Shown: positions 1 to 7,214, numbered from the stretch's first letter. The stretch: DNA of 17,981 nucleotides from JBAZYK01 sp964582265 (GCA_964582265.1 CAZOQT010000023.1:1-17981); one strand, 5' to 3'. Numbers and translations are program-made. Notes: generated by a model not told the origin, from the sequence alone.

Positions 1-566
1 TGGTCATTACTTTGTTTAGCCTGTGCCTTTTGTGAAAGTTCTAGGTCCATCCATTCATCATAATGCTGTTTTTCGAGTTTTTTTAATTGTTCAACGTGTT
101 TTGTGGAAAGTTCAGCAAATTTACGGCGCTCTTCTTCAAAAATACGAATTAATTCATCAACTTGTGACTGTTTAAGTTTTGGAATTGAGTCGATGATTCG
201 TTTCTTTTCATCCTTTGTAAGGGAAATTGATCCAGCAAGCAGATGTAAAAAGTGCTGCTCATCAAAATTAAGCGAATGCGGTGGAATGCTTACGTTAATT
301 ACCTTTGGCAGTTTTTCGCCAAGTTGAAAGTTTGCTGGAGTAGTGTCTTCCACAGGAGCTGGAGGTGGCATCATTTGTCCGCCCATACCCATTCCCGGTG
401 CCATGCCCTGTCCCATTTGCCCCTGAAATTGACCGCCCTGTGCTGGCTGGCCGTTTTGCGGCATAAAGCCTTGATTACCGCCCTGAAAACCAGGTTGCAT
501 TGGTGCTCCCTGTTGAGGATTCATCTGCCAATTTCCATTATTTTGAGGATTCGTTTGATCTGCCAT
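1..566 (-). CDS. Partial low-complexity/coiled-coil protein of unknown function (C-terminus beyond window edge)
   Basis: I do not recognise this family. The reading frame opens at the ATG at 564-566 (minus) and runs off the left edge after 188 codons, so the C-terminus is missing. Residues about 10-75 are rich in Met, Gly, Gln and Pro (for example MGQGMAPGMGMGGQMM), which suggests a disordered tail. Residues about 115-185 are charged and helical, probably a hairpin or coiled coil, containing L-KKLEKQHYDEW. That block aligns without gaps to residues 62-123 of the protein at 14061-14531, so the two are paralogues. No signal peptide or membrane segment is seen. The gene has its own promoter (591-619) downstream of tRNA-Val, and its start shares TTAAAACAA and the MADQ N-terminus with the genes at 12432 and 14061. 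The frame is certain; the function is unknown. Confidence 0.85.
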   Translation of the reverse strand, partial: MADQTNPQNNGNWQMNPQQGAPMQPGFQGGNQGFMPQNGQPAQGGQFQGQMGQGMAPGMGMGGQMMPPPAPVEDTTPANFQLGEKLPKVINVSIPPHSLNFDEQHFLHLLAGSISLTKDEKKRIIDSIPKLKQSQVDELIRIFEEERRKFAELSTKHVEQLKKLEKQHYDEWMDLELSQKAQAKQSND

Positions 567-590
567 AAATTGTTTTAAAAACTAGATATG

Positions 591-619
591 ATTTTAACTG
601 ATTTTGGGCTTAAAGACAA
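591..619 (-). promoter_or_regulatory. Promoter for the Met/Gly-rich coiled-coil gene
   Basis: Read on the minus strand: TTGTCT (614-619), a 17-base spacer, then TAAAAT (591-596). A start about 7 bases further on would leave a leader of about 18 nt before the ATG at 566. The element lies between the tRNA 3' end (635) and the gene, so the gene need not depend on tRNA readthrough. Prediction only. Confidence 0.5.
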
Positions 620-634
620 GCTTTTTTGATCCCA

Positions 635-711
635 TGGTGGAGATGAGAGGACTCGAACCTCTGGCCTCAACAATGTCAATGTTGCGCTCTAACCAACTGA
701 GCTACACCTCC
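635..711 (-). tRNA. tRNA-Val (anticodon GAC)
   Basis: The minus strand folds as a complete 77-nt cloverleaf. The acceptor arm is GGAGGTG paired with CATCTCC (one G-U pair). The D-arm is GCTC/GAGC with an AGTTGGTTA loop. The anticodon arm is CAACA/TGTTG with loop TTGACAT, placing GAC at 34-36, which reads valine codon GUC. There is a 5-nt variable region, and the T-arm is AGAGG/CCTCT with loop TTCGAGT. Discriminator A73 is followed by a genomically encoded CCA (635-637). No intron and no mismatched stem pair apart from the G-U. Confidence 0.97.
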
Positions 712-807
712 ATTTTAAAGCACATTTACGATTTTAGAATTTTTTTAGAAATCCTTAATGTCTTTAGGGCAGAATTATTTTACCAGAATACTTGAGTGAG
801 TAAAGAT

Positions 808-1575
808 ATGCTTTTTTCCGCAGAAAAAACGTCAAAATGGGTAAAAACAGTATTTGACTTTATTTTGGACTTAATTTTTCCAAAACTTTGTCTTGGCTGT
901 AAAAAGGAGGGCGAATATCTTTGCATGAACTGTTTTGGCAAAATTGAACTTAGCAAGCATCAAGTTTGTCCTATTTGTTACAAGGGAGACAGTAGCGCTG
1001 TTTGTGGGGCATGTATAAGCTCTGATTTATACTTGGACGGTCTTATTTGCGCTACTTCTTTTGCAAAAAATATTTTGCTTCGTAAATGCATTCATGTCTA
1101 TAAGTATGAATTTGTAGAGGAATTGGCTATCCCATTGGCAAAAATTTTAGTTTTGGCCTTTATGCAACTAAAAGACAACGAAGATTGTAAGCATTTTTCT
1201 GTTATTTGCGCGGTGCCACTTCACCCCAAAAGATTGCGATTCCGAGGTTTTAATCAAGCCGAATTGTTGGCTGAAGAATTTATTAAAGCAACTCATTTAA
1301 AATTTAAAATTATTAATTTTGTGCAAAGAATCCATTTTAGAATGCCTCAAATGCAACTGAGCCGTGAGAAGCGCTTAAAGAATGCAGAAAACGCCTTTGT
1401 TTTTAATCCTAAATATAACAAAAATATTGATTCGAATTTGCCAAATTTACCAGAAACTATTCTGCTAATTGATGATGTTGCTACAACTTTAGCGACTTTG
1501 AATTCGTGTGCAAAAAGCCTAAAAATGGCAGGTGTTAAAAAAATATATGGTCTGGTTTTGGCTAGGGTTTTTTAA
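808..1575 (+). CDS. comF: ComF-family phosphoribosyltransferase-like protein
   Basis: Homologues of ComF/GntX support natural DNA uptake in competent bacteria; the enzymatic reaction is not established. The N-terminus holds a four-cysteine zinc module of the form CLGC...CMNC followed by CPIC...CGAC. The middle has the family motif PLHPKRLRFRGFNQAELLA. The C-terminus has a type I phosphoribosyltransferase loop, ILLIDDVATTLATL. The length (255 aa from ATG 808; 259 aa from an in-frame GTG at 796) is normal. Neither start has a convincing ribosome binding site, so the choice is open. Oddity: the usual Gly of DDVxTTGxT is Leu here (TTA, 1489-1491), in the loop that normally binds the PRPP phosphate. 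It stands alone between a divergent tRNA and a glycosyltransferase. No other competence gene is visible in the window. Confidence 0.9.
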   Translation: MLFSAEKTSKWVKTVFDFILDLIFPKLCLGCKKEGEYLCMNCFGKIELSKHQVCPICYKGDSSAVCGACISSDLYLDGLICATSFAKNILLRKCIHVYKYEFVEELAIPLAKILVLAFMQLKDNEDCKHFSVICAVPLHPKRLRFRGFNQAELLAEEFIKATHLKFKIINFVQRIHFRMPQMQLSREKRLKNAENAFVFNPKYNKNIDSNLPNLPETILLIDDVATTLATLNSCAKSLKMAGVKKIYGLVLARVF

Positions 1576-1600
1576 GAGTTTATTTTTTTATTTTGGTGAT

Positions 1601-1621
1601 ACCGGGTATAATATTCCCGGT
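1601..1621 (+). promoter_or_regulatory. Perfect inverted repeat enclosing a TATAAT -10 box
   Basis: ACCGGG (1601-1606) and CCCGGT (1616-1621) form a perfect 6-bp inverted repeat around TATAATATT. TATAAT (1607-1612) is an exact sigma-70 -10 hexamer, 41 bases upstream of the likely glycosyltransferase start at 1654. No good -35 is present; the matching position falls in a T-run. The arrangement would suit an operator sitting over the promoter. As a comF terminator it is less likely, because it lies 25 bases after the comF stop and lacks an immediate T-run. Confidence 0.45.
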
Positions 1622-1653
1622 TTGCACGTGATTTGTTTTTTAATGTGCTGCAT

Positions 1654-2766
1654 ATGATTATTGGCATAGATGCATCTCGTTTTAGCCATCCGGAAGCTAC
1701 TGGAGTGGAATGGTACAGTTATCATTTACTAAATTCTTTATTTCCTTTGCTGGGGAGGGATCACAATACAGAAGTTCGTCTATATGCTCCCAAAGATTTT
1801 AAACCGTCAGAAGATCTGCCTTTTAATGTGCATAAAAGGATTATCCCTTTTCCAAGGTTTTGGACTACGATCAGGTTATCATTAGAAATGCTTTTCAAAC
1901 CAGTGGATGTTCTGTTTGTGCCATCGCACACTTTGCCCTTAATTGGGGCCAAAAAATCCATAATCATGATTCATGACGTGGCTTTTAAATATTTAAAAAA
2001 TTCTTATAATTTTCTTCATCACTGGGTATTAAATTCAAGTACGAAAAAGGCTGTTAAAAAAGCTTATAAAATTTTAGTGCCGAGTGAAGCCACAAAAAAA
2101 GATCTAATTGAATTTTTCAAGTGCAATCCAGAAAAAATCGTAGTTATTCCACATGGAGCTCCAAATGTTGCGCCGCTGCAAGTATGGAAAACCTCAGAAA
2201 AAGAGGAACTTTTTAAACAATTCCATTTAGAAGAAAACGACCTTTATGTTTTATATGTAGGTAGGCTCGAAAGTAAAAAGAATTTGGAACGCCTGGTTGA
2301 AGCATTTAACCGGTTTATAAAAGAATTTCCTGACTGGAAACTTGTTTTGGCAGGTAAAAGAGGTGTGGGGTTTGAGCAAATTTGGAAAACAGTACAAAAT
2401 TTCCAAATAGAAAAAAATGTTTTAATGCCAGGCTACATCACAGAAAAAGAAAAGGCATTTTTGTTTGACCACTGTCGAATTTTTGCATTTCCGTCTTTAT
2501 ATGAAGGTTTTGGCCTTCCAGTACTGGAGGCTTTTGCGTACCGTCGGCCAGTATTAACTTCCAAAACAACTTCACTCCCCGAAGTGGCTGGAAATGCGGC
2601 CTATTTGATTGATCCATTAAGTGTTGCGGAAATCAGTGTGGGGCTTAAAAGATTGGCCAGTGATGGAATTTTGGCTTCCCGCTTGATACAAAAAGAAGAA
2701 GCCCAATTAAAAAAATTCGACTGGGAAGAGACAGCAAAAAAAACGCTGGATGTTTTGATTAATTAA
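1654..2766 (+). CDS. GT4-family glycosyltransferase
   Basis: A GT-B fold, retaining glycosyltransferase that probably transfers a sugar from a nucleotide-sugar donor onto a surface polysaccharide or lipid carrier. The N-terminal acceptor domain starts MIIGIDASR and carries a TGVEWYSYHL segment. The C-terminal donor domain (about residues 190-370) has YVGRLESKKNLERLVEAF and the EX7E-type motif in SLYEGFGLPVLEAFA, followed by SLPEVAGNAA, typical of Glycos_transf_1. Length 370 aa is usual. ATG 1654 is chosen because the conserved Rossmann strand begins there; an in-frame TTG at 1633 would add seven residues with no family support. No Shine-Dalgarno is seen. Exact donor and acceptor cannot be read from the sequence. 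No membrane segment is apparent. It converges on the gene ending at 2784. Confidence 0.93.
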   Translation: MIIGIDASRFSHPEATGVEWYSYHLLNSLFPLLGRDHNTEVRLYAPKDFKPSEDLPFNVHKRIIPFPRFWTTIRLSLEMLFKPVDVLFVPSHTLPLIGAKKSIIMIHDVAFKYLKNSYNFLHHWVLNSSTKKAVKKAYKILVPSEATKKDLIEFFKCNPEKIVVIPHGAPNVAPLQVWKTSEKEELFKQFHLEENDLYVLYVGRLESKKNLERLVEAFNRFIKEFPDWKLVLAGKRGVGFEQIWKTVQNFQIEKNVLMPGYITEKEKAFLFDHCRIFAFPSLYEGFGLPVLEAFAYRRPVLTSKTTSLPEVAGNAAYLIDPLSVAEISVGLKRLASDGILASRLIQKEEAQLKKFDWEETAKKTLDVLIN

Positions 2767-2785
2767 TAATTGGAAATTAATAATT
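2762..2785. repeat. Two copies of ATTAATAATT, 14-bp period, in a convergent junction
   Basis: ATTAATAATT occurs at 2762-2771 and again at 2776-2785, spanning the stop codons of two convergent genes. The same 10-mer appears at two other gene junctions (8453-8462 and 14542-14551). It is AT-only, so part of this may be base composition. Confidence 0.4.
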
Positions 2786-3428
2786 AGTATTGAAAGCGGT
2801 AAATTTTACCGTTTGTTTGAGCAGGCTCATTTACCTTTAGACCTATATGGTCGCCTTTTTGGGCAAGAGGGACCGGCTCGCGGTCGATCTGAATTTCCTC
2901 AACCTTTTGAAAAGAAAGAAAATTTTCGCCGGTAATTGCGATGATATCCCCCTGCTTAAGGGTTCCGGAGAGCATGATAATAGCAACGTTTATTTTTGTA
3001 AGGTACTCCGTAATTGTACCAATGCAAACCATTTTAGGAGGCAGATCTTGGGCCGTATTAAATTGTGAGAATTGCTCATTTGGCCTTTGTAGATCAGAAA
3101 TGCGATTAGTGGATTCATTTCTGTAATAACCACCTATATTGGGTTCATTAAAATCTTCAAGAAGGGAATTTGAATAATTATTGCCATTGAATTCTGAGAG
3201 TGAATTGGAAGTTCTAACTTGGGGAGTTTTCTTTATAAAATTGGAAGTTCTAGTTTTGCGCAATTTTGGCTTTACTGGTGCAAGCGCCTTCTTTGAATTT
3301 GGCCTAAGGCCTGCCTCTTTCCGATCTAGCGCGGTTAAAATCAGCCTTTGTTTGGCCTGGGAAACAATGGCTTTTTTGCGCATGAACGCTGGAATTTTTA
3401 GTTGATCTGGATCGTTTTGATTTTGCAT
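2784..3428 (-). CDS. Basic disordered region fused to EF-Tu domain II-like beta-barrel
   Basis: The C-terminal part (about residues 131-213) resembles small 'translation elongation factor-like' proteins, which consist of the EF-Tu domain II barrel: KINVAIIMLSGTLKQGD, then VEEIQIDREPVP, then KGDHIGLKV and a final IYRF strand. No GTPase domain (no P-loop or NKxD) is present, so this is not a translation factor in itself. Residues 1-130 are low complexity: a short IPAFMRKKA motif, a Lys/Arg-rich stretch to about residue 72, then an Asn/Ser-rich linker. The basic part may bind nucleic acid; that is inference. Start ATG 3428 fits a strong promoter at 3465-3493. It is divergent from polX and convergent with the glycosyltransferase. 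The function of the fusion is unknown to me. Confidence 0.88.
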   Translation of the reverse strand: MQNQNDPDQLKIPAFMRKKAIVSQAKQRLILTALDRKEAGLRPNSKKALAPVKPKLRKTRTSNFIKKTPQVRTSNSLSEFNGNNYSNSLLEDFNEPNIGGYYRNESTNRISDLQRPNEQFSQFNTAQDLPPKMVCIGTITEYLTKINVAIIMLSGTLKQGDIIAITGENFLSFQKVEEIQIDREPVPLAQKGDHIGLKVNEPAQTNGKIYRFQY

Positions 3429-3464
3429 GGAATTTTTGAATGGTAGGTATGACCCCTTGCCATG

Positions 3465-3493
3465 ATTATAGGCTCAGATTTTTAGAGGGGCAA
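3465..3493 (-). promoter_or_regulatory. Promoter for the EF-Tu-like barrel gene
   Basis: Minus-strand TTGCCC (3488-3493), exactly 17 bases, then a perfect TATAAT (3465-3470). The predicted transcript would start near 3458, giving a leader of about 30 nt to the ATG at 3428. Confidence 0.65.
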
Positions 3494-3501
3494 CACACAA
3501 T

Positions 3502-3530
3502 TTGTGATCATAAAGAAAAAGTTGTATGCT
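3502..3530 (+). promoter_or_regulatory. Possible polX promoter, close enough for a leaderless mRNA
   Basis: TTGTGA (3502-3507), a 17-base spacer, then TATGCT (3525-3530). Transcription normally starts about 7 bases after the -10 box, which here falls at the ATG at 3537. Each hexamer matches consensus at four of six positions, so this is tentative. Confidence 0.35.
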
Positions 3531-3536
3531 TTTTAT

Positions 3537-5318
3537 ATGGACAATCAAAAAATTGCTCAAATTTTTCAGGAAATAGGTGACATACTTGATATAAATGGCG
3601 AAAATCGCTTTAGGATTTTGGCTTACAATAAAGCTGCACAGACTGTTCAAAATTGGCCGAGGGAAATGGTTGATATTTACAACAAAGACCCAAAACAATT
3701 GGAGGAAATTCCCGGAATTGGCAAAGATCTTGCGCTTAAAATTAAAGAAATGATCGAGACAGGAAAATGCTCTTATCATGAAAAAATGATTCAGCAGTTT
3801 GATCGAGGGTTGCTTGATATTTTGCGTTTACGCGGTGTTGGTCCGCGCAAAGTGAAGCTTTTTTATTCCATGCTTCAAATCAATAATCTGGAAAAATTAC
3901 GTGCAGCGGCGATGGCTGGAAAATTAAGAGACCTGCCCGGCATGGGCGAAAAAAGTGAAAAAGAAATTCTAAAAAGTATGGAAGAACATGAAAGGCATAC
4001 TGTGCGAATGCTGCTTTCTGATGCGTTATATCAAGTGAATAAAATTATTGAATATTTAAAAAAATGTCCGCAGGTTAAGCGGGTGGAATATGCAGGCAGT
4101 TTGCGTAGACGCAAAGAAACCATTGGAGATTTGGATGTACTGGTAGCCGCGCATGACATAGAAAATGATGCAGAAAAAATCATGGACTGTTTTGTTGATT
4201 ATGCAGAAGTTGATAAAGTTATAGCTAAAGGCGGAACAAAAACTTCGGTGATTTTGAAAAGCGGTGTACAGGCTGATTTGCGAGTGATTGATGAGAAAAT
4301 TTTTGGAGCAGCGTTGCATTATTTTACAGGCTCAAAAGACCATAATGTGGCTATTCGTGATCGCGCAAAAAAAATGGGACTTAAGGTTAGCGAATATGGC
4401 GTTTTTAAAAAAGAAATTTTGATTGCTGGCAAAACAGAAGAAGAAGTTTTTAAAGCTGTGGGGCTACCATACATTGAACCAGAAATGCGTGAAAATAGAG
4501 GTGAAATTGATGTAGCAGTGAAAGGCAAACTGCCAAAACCACTTAGCTACAGTGATTTACGCGGCGACTTGCATGTGCACAGCAAATGGAGCGATGGGCA
4601 GTGCAGCATTGAAGAAATGGCGTTAGCATACCGTGACAAAGGTTTTGAATATATTGCGCTTACCGATCATTCCCCTGCCGTGGCGGTGGCGCATGGACTG
4701 ACTCCGGAAAGATTTGAACTGCAGTGGGCGGAAATTGAGGCACTTAATGCGCAATTTAAGCAGGATGCAGATGAGTGGAAAAAGAGTGGTCAAAAAAGAG
4801 GCGCACCTCCTTTTACAATTCTAAAGGGTGTTGAATGCGATATTAAACCAGATGGCAGTATGGACCTTCCGGATAATGTTTTAAAACAGTTTGATATTGT
4901 AGTGGCATCTGTTCATTCCCGATTTAATATGACCATTAAAGAGCAAACTGCGCGAGTTTTAAAGGCATTTGAAAATCCATATATAACAATTTTGGGGCAT
5001 CCAAGTGGAAGGCTAATTAATCAACGAGAGCCATATGAAATCGACATGGAAAAAATAATTGATACAGCTATTAAACGGGGAATTATTTTGGAAATTGATG
5101 GCCAACCAGATAGATTAGATTTGTTTGATTTTTACTGCAAACTGGCCAAAGAAAAGGGCGCAAAATTCAGCGTTGATTCAGACGCGCATCATCTTAATCA
5201 AATTGCCTATCTGCAGTATGCAACTTCTACCGCTAAACGTGGCTGGCTGGAAAAACAGGATGTAATAAATACATTTAAACTGAAAGATCTTCTACAATTT
5301 TTAAATAAAAGAAAATGA
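3537..5318 (+). CDS. polX: DNA polymerase X with PHP exonuclease domain (PolX)
   Basis: A family X repair polymerase that fills short gaps in base-excision and end repair; the PHP domain gives a metal-dependent 3'-5' exonuclease or end-cleaning activity. The order is complete. Helix-hairpin-helix motifs: EIPGIGKDLALKIKE, LRGVGPRKVK and LPGMGEKSEKEI. The polymerase core has AGSLRRRKETIGDLDVLV (about residues 186-203), which holds the GS-x-RR and catalytic D-x-D. The PHP domain starts at DLHVHSKWSDG (about 344) and carries ALTDHS, GVECDI, ASVHSRF, ILGHPSGR and VDSDAHH metal ligands. Length 593 aa is near the usual 570-580. ATG 3537 is preferred over an in-frame GTG at 3504, because the extra residues resemble no family sequence and the GTG lies inside the promoter. 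It ends with TGA in a 4-base overlap with the next gene. Confidence 0.96.
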   Translation: MDNQKIAQIFQEIGDILDINGENRFRILAYNKAAQTVQNWPREMVDIYNKDPKQLEEIPGIGKDLALKIKEMIETGKCSYHEKMIQQFDRGLLDILRLRGVGPRKVKLFYSMLQINNLEKLRAAAMAGKLRDLPGMGEKSEKEILKSMEEHERHTVRMLLSDALYQVNKIIEYLKKCPQVKRVEYAGSLRRRKETIGDLDVLVAAHDIENDAEKIMDCFVDYAEVDKVIAKGGTKTSVILKSGVQADLRVIDEKIFGAALHYFTGSKDHNVAIRDRAKKMGLKVSEYGVFKKEILIAGKTEEEVFKAVGLPYIEPEMRENRGEIDVAVKGKLPKPLSYSDLRGDLHVHSKWSDGQCSIEEMALAYRDKGFEYIALTDHSPAVAVAHGLTPERFELQWAEIEALNAQFKQDADEWKKSGQKRGAPPFTILKGVECDIKPDGSMDLPDNVLKQFDIVVASVHSRFNMTIKEQTARVLKAFENPYITILGHPSGRLINQREPYEIDMEKIIDTAIKRGIILEIDGQPDRLDLFDFYCKLAKEKGAKFSVDSDAHHLNQIAYLQYATSTAKRGWLEKQDVINTFKLKDLLQFLNKRK

Positions 5319-5977
5319 AAAAATTAGAACTAAATAATACAAAAATACAAAAAATTGCGACTGGCATGTTGGCAATTTTGGCTATTTTATTGACATTGTT
5401 TGTACTCATTGAATCCTTCCACGAAACTTATTTTTTGAAGAGTGACGCAAGCCGTTTTGATGCTTTTGCGGCGCTACCAGAAGTAGAATCACATGTTGGC
5501 GAAGGGGCAAAACTGGCTTCAATATATGTAGACTTTGTTCGCGCAGATGGCACTTTAGATTTATACGCAAAATATGAACCCCGAGCTACTTATATTTTTT
5601 ATCGCGAAGTTTCCGGGGAAAAAGATTTACCAACAGGAGCAAATGGCGTTAACGCAAATGGGAAAATTTTAGAGGGAGTTACCGCGGAGGTTTATAGACC
5701 TTTTAAATGGCAATGTGAAACTGCGGCTGGCAGCAGCGCCTGTTATTATTTTAACAAAGGTCTGGATATTCATAGATTTGTGGCGACAAGTGCACCAACA
5801 ACCTATGTTCAAAATCCAAAGTGCGGAATTTATGATTTATGGCAGCAGGCAATCGTTAAAGGTGTGCCAAACGATGCCGTTGCTAAAATCAGCTATAATG
5901 CATCCGGCTATGATTTTGCAATTGAGGGGACTGACGTTAAATTGCATTTTGGGTCCGATTGCAACTTGGAAAATTAG
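5315..5977 (+). CDS. Membrane-anchored protein with four-cysteine extracytoplasmic domain
   Basis: Not recognised as a named family. A short basic N-terminus (MKKLELNNTKIQK) is followed by one hydrophobic helix at about residues 14-34, then roughly 185 residues predicted to lie outside the membrane. No lipobox or clear signal-peptidase site is seen, so it is probably an N-terminally anchored protein. The outer part has four cysteines (134, 143, 170, 216), which could form two disulfides. Aromatic strands such as YFNKGLDIHRF suggest a beta-rich fold. The ATG overlaps the polX stop (ATGA), so it is likely co-transcribed and translationally coupled to polX, though no functional link to repair is evident. 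It stops 3 bases before the convergent nfo stop codon. Confidence 0.88.
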   Translation: MKKLELNNTKIQKIATGMLAILAILLTLFVLIESFHETYFLKSDASRFDAFAALPEVESHVGEGAKLASIYVDFVRADGTLDLYAKYEPRATYIFYREVSGEKDLPTGANGVNANGKILEGVTAEVYRPFKWQCETAAGSSACYYFNKGLDIHRFVATSAPTTYVQNPKCGIYDLWQQAIVKGVPNDAVAKISYNASGYDFAIEGTDVKLHFGSDCNLEN

Positions 5978-5980
5978 CAA

Positions 5981-6886
5981 TTATTCAAAAAAACTGCGCA
6001 CGGTGTTAATGTCCTCCAAATGAGTTTTGGTATCTTCTGGTGTTTCTAAAATTAGCGGGGTTTTATGTTTTTTTGCGTATTGCGCAATTGTCTTTAGCCC
6101 TTCCACACCAGTAAATCCGGAAGTAATCATGCCACTACCAATATTTTCGTGACGGTCCAATTTGCTGCCGCACTCTTTTTTGGAGTCGTTAAAATGGAAG
6201 CAGGAAACTGTATTTAGGCCAATTGCTTCATCGTAATCTTTTAAAAATTTTTCGGCAGCGGATTTATCGCTAATGTCATAACCGGCTCCCCAAACGTGGG
6301 CAGTATCAATACAGGAACGAATACGCGGACTAAAACCATGTAAGCCCTTCCAAATTTGCGCCAGTTCTTCCAATCTGTAACCGATTTCACTTCCCTGCCC
6401 GGCAGTGTTTTCTAAAATATATTCAAGCCCAAGTGGCGCTGCGGAATTTTCTACACCATTGTAACCATTATGAGTTAATTTTTCAGTTTGATCTACAATG
6501 TATTTGGCGTTATCGATTACATTTTGAATGGCCATAGGACGTTCTCCGTCCAAGGCTTTGCCAATGTGGACGATAATTCCCTTTCCGCCAAGCATGTGCA
6601 GCCTTTGAAAGTCGCTTAAAATATTTTGTTTCATCCAGGGCAAACTCTTTACGGATTTTCCAAAATTGAGCAAATAAGCGCTGTGAGCAATGACATACTG
6701 AATCTTGTACTCCGCACAAAAGGTTTTGAATTTTTCAGCGTCAGTGGGATCAATTGGCTTAACGTTGCCGCCACGGGGAGACTTTGTGAAAATCTGCATG
6801 GCATTTGCCCCGTACTGCTTCCCAGTTTTCTCTGCTGCCTGGGCAAACCCTCCGGCAATTGACATGTGTGAACCTAAAATGAGCAT
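5981..6886 (-). CDS. nfo: Deoxyribonuclease IV (AP endonuclease, Nfo)
   Basis: Endonuclease IV cuts DNA 5' to abasic sites and trims damaged 3' ends in base-excision repair, using three zinc ions. All nine metal ligands of the family can be placed: H68 (AHSAYLLN), H107 (IVHIG), E159 (LENTAGQGSEIG), D194 and H197 (CIDTAHVWGAGYD), H231 (FHFNDSK), D244 and H246 (LDRHENIG) and E281 (LILETPED). The start GSHMSIAGG is canonical. At 301 aa it is about 15 residues longer than the E. coli enzyme; the extra length lies between H107 and E159, around residues 137-153. No Shine-Dalgarno precedes the ATG at 6886. It converges on the PolX pair with almost no spacer, so three repair-related positions sit together here. 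Confidence 0.97.
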   Translation of the reverse strand: MLILGSHMSIAGGFAQAAEKTGKQYGANAMQIFTKSPRGGNVKPIDPTDAEKFKTFCAEYKIQYVIAHSAYLLNFGKSVKSLPWMKQNILSDFQRLHMLGGKGIIVHIGKALDGERPMAIQNVIDNAKYIVDQTEKLTHNGYNGVENSAAPLGLEYILENTAGQGSEIGYRLEELAQIWKGLHGFSPRIRSCIDTAHVWGAGYDISDKSAAEKFLKDYDEAIGLNTVSCFHFNDSKKECGSKLDRHENIGSGMITSGFTGVEGLKTIAQYAKKHKTPLILETPEDTKTHLEDINTVRSFFE

Positions 6887-6921
6887 ATGTTATTGGTTAT
6901 TCAAAGGTTATTGATCAGCTA

Positions 6922-6949
6922 TTGACTTTTTACGTATATATGATTTAAT
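6922..6949 (+). promoter_or_regulatory. Promoter for the 77-aa gene
   Basis: TTGACT (6922-6927; five of six to consensus), a 16-base spacer, then TTTAAT (6944-6949; five of six). The predicted start is near 6956, giving about 22 nt of leader before the ATG at 6978. GGTTATT occurs twice just upstream (6894-6900 and 6906-6912), between this promoter and the divergent nfo start. Confidence 0.5.
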
Positions 6950-6977
6950 TAATGCCTTTATTTTTTATAAATATATC

Positions 6978-7211
6978 ATGGAAGCACAACCATCACCATT
7001 AGAAACTAAAACAGACTACCTTGGTCCAGTTTTGAAAGATTGTGTTCAGGGAGAACGTAGATTGGCACCTGATGAACACGCAAAAGCATTCGAAATAGAA
7101 ACTGTAGCACAGGCAATCGAAAACCTTGGTTTGAATGTTAAAGCTACAACAGACACAGGTAATAATGTTCAAGATGATGAAGATGATCATCATCTTAACT
7201 ACTGCGTTTAG
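6978..7211 (+). CDS. Small acidic protein of unknown function (77 aa)
   Basis: Not recognised. The protein has no signal peptide or membrane helix. Its centre (AFEIETVAQAIENLGLNVKA) looks like a short amphipathic helix and strand. The tail is strongly acidic and then histidine-containing (QDDEDDHHLNYCV), ending one residue after a cysteine; a second cysteine is at about residue 22. It forms its own transcription unit: a near-consensus promoter lies upstream (6922-6949) and a strong hairpin terminator downstream (7244-7278). Such insulation supports a real expressed gene despite the small size. It could be a small regulator, a metal-binding protein or a peptide precursor. A non-coding RNA from the same unit cannot be excluded. 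Confidence 0.65.
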   Translation: MEAQPSPLETKTDYLGPVLKDCVQGERRLAPDEHAKAFEIETVAQAIENLGLNVKATTDTGNNVQDDEDDHHLNYCV

Positions 7212-7214
7212 TCG

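Noticed and set aside
604..795. Plus-strand open frame of 63 codons across the tRNA region
   Set aside because: It runs antisense through a perfect tRNA-Val cloverleaf and has no coding character.
2797..2811. Palindrome CGGTAAA-T-TTTACCG near the glycosyltransferase end as a terminator
   Set aside because: It lies within the last codons of the convergent gene and encodes its conserved final strand. The one-base centre makes a poor hairpin, and the following T-run is broken.
3504..3536. GTG start for PolX adding 11 residues
   Set aside because: The extra residues resemble no PolX N-terminus, and the codon overlaps the -35 hexamer of the likely promoter. ATG 3537 fits the family start.
5316..5318. 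UGA as a glycine codon (Gracilibacteria/Absconditabacteria-type code)
   Set aside because: No gene has in-frame UGA, Gly is encoded by GGN throughout, and the only terminal UGA (polX) sits exactly at the expected protein end, overlapping the next ATG.
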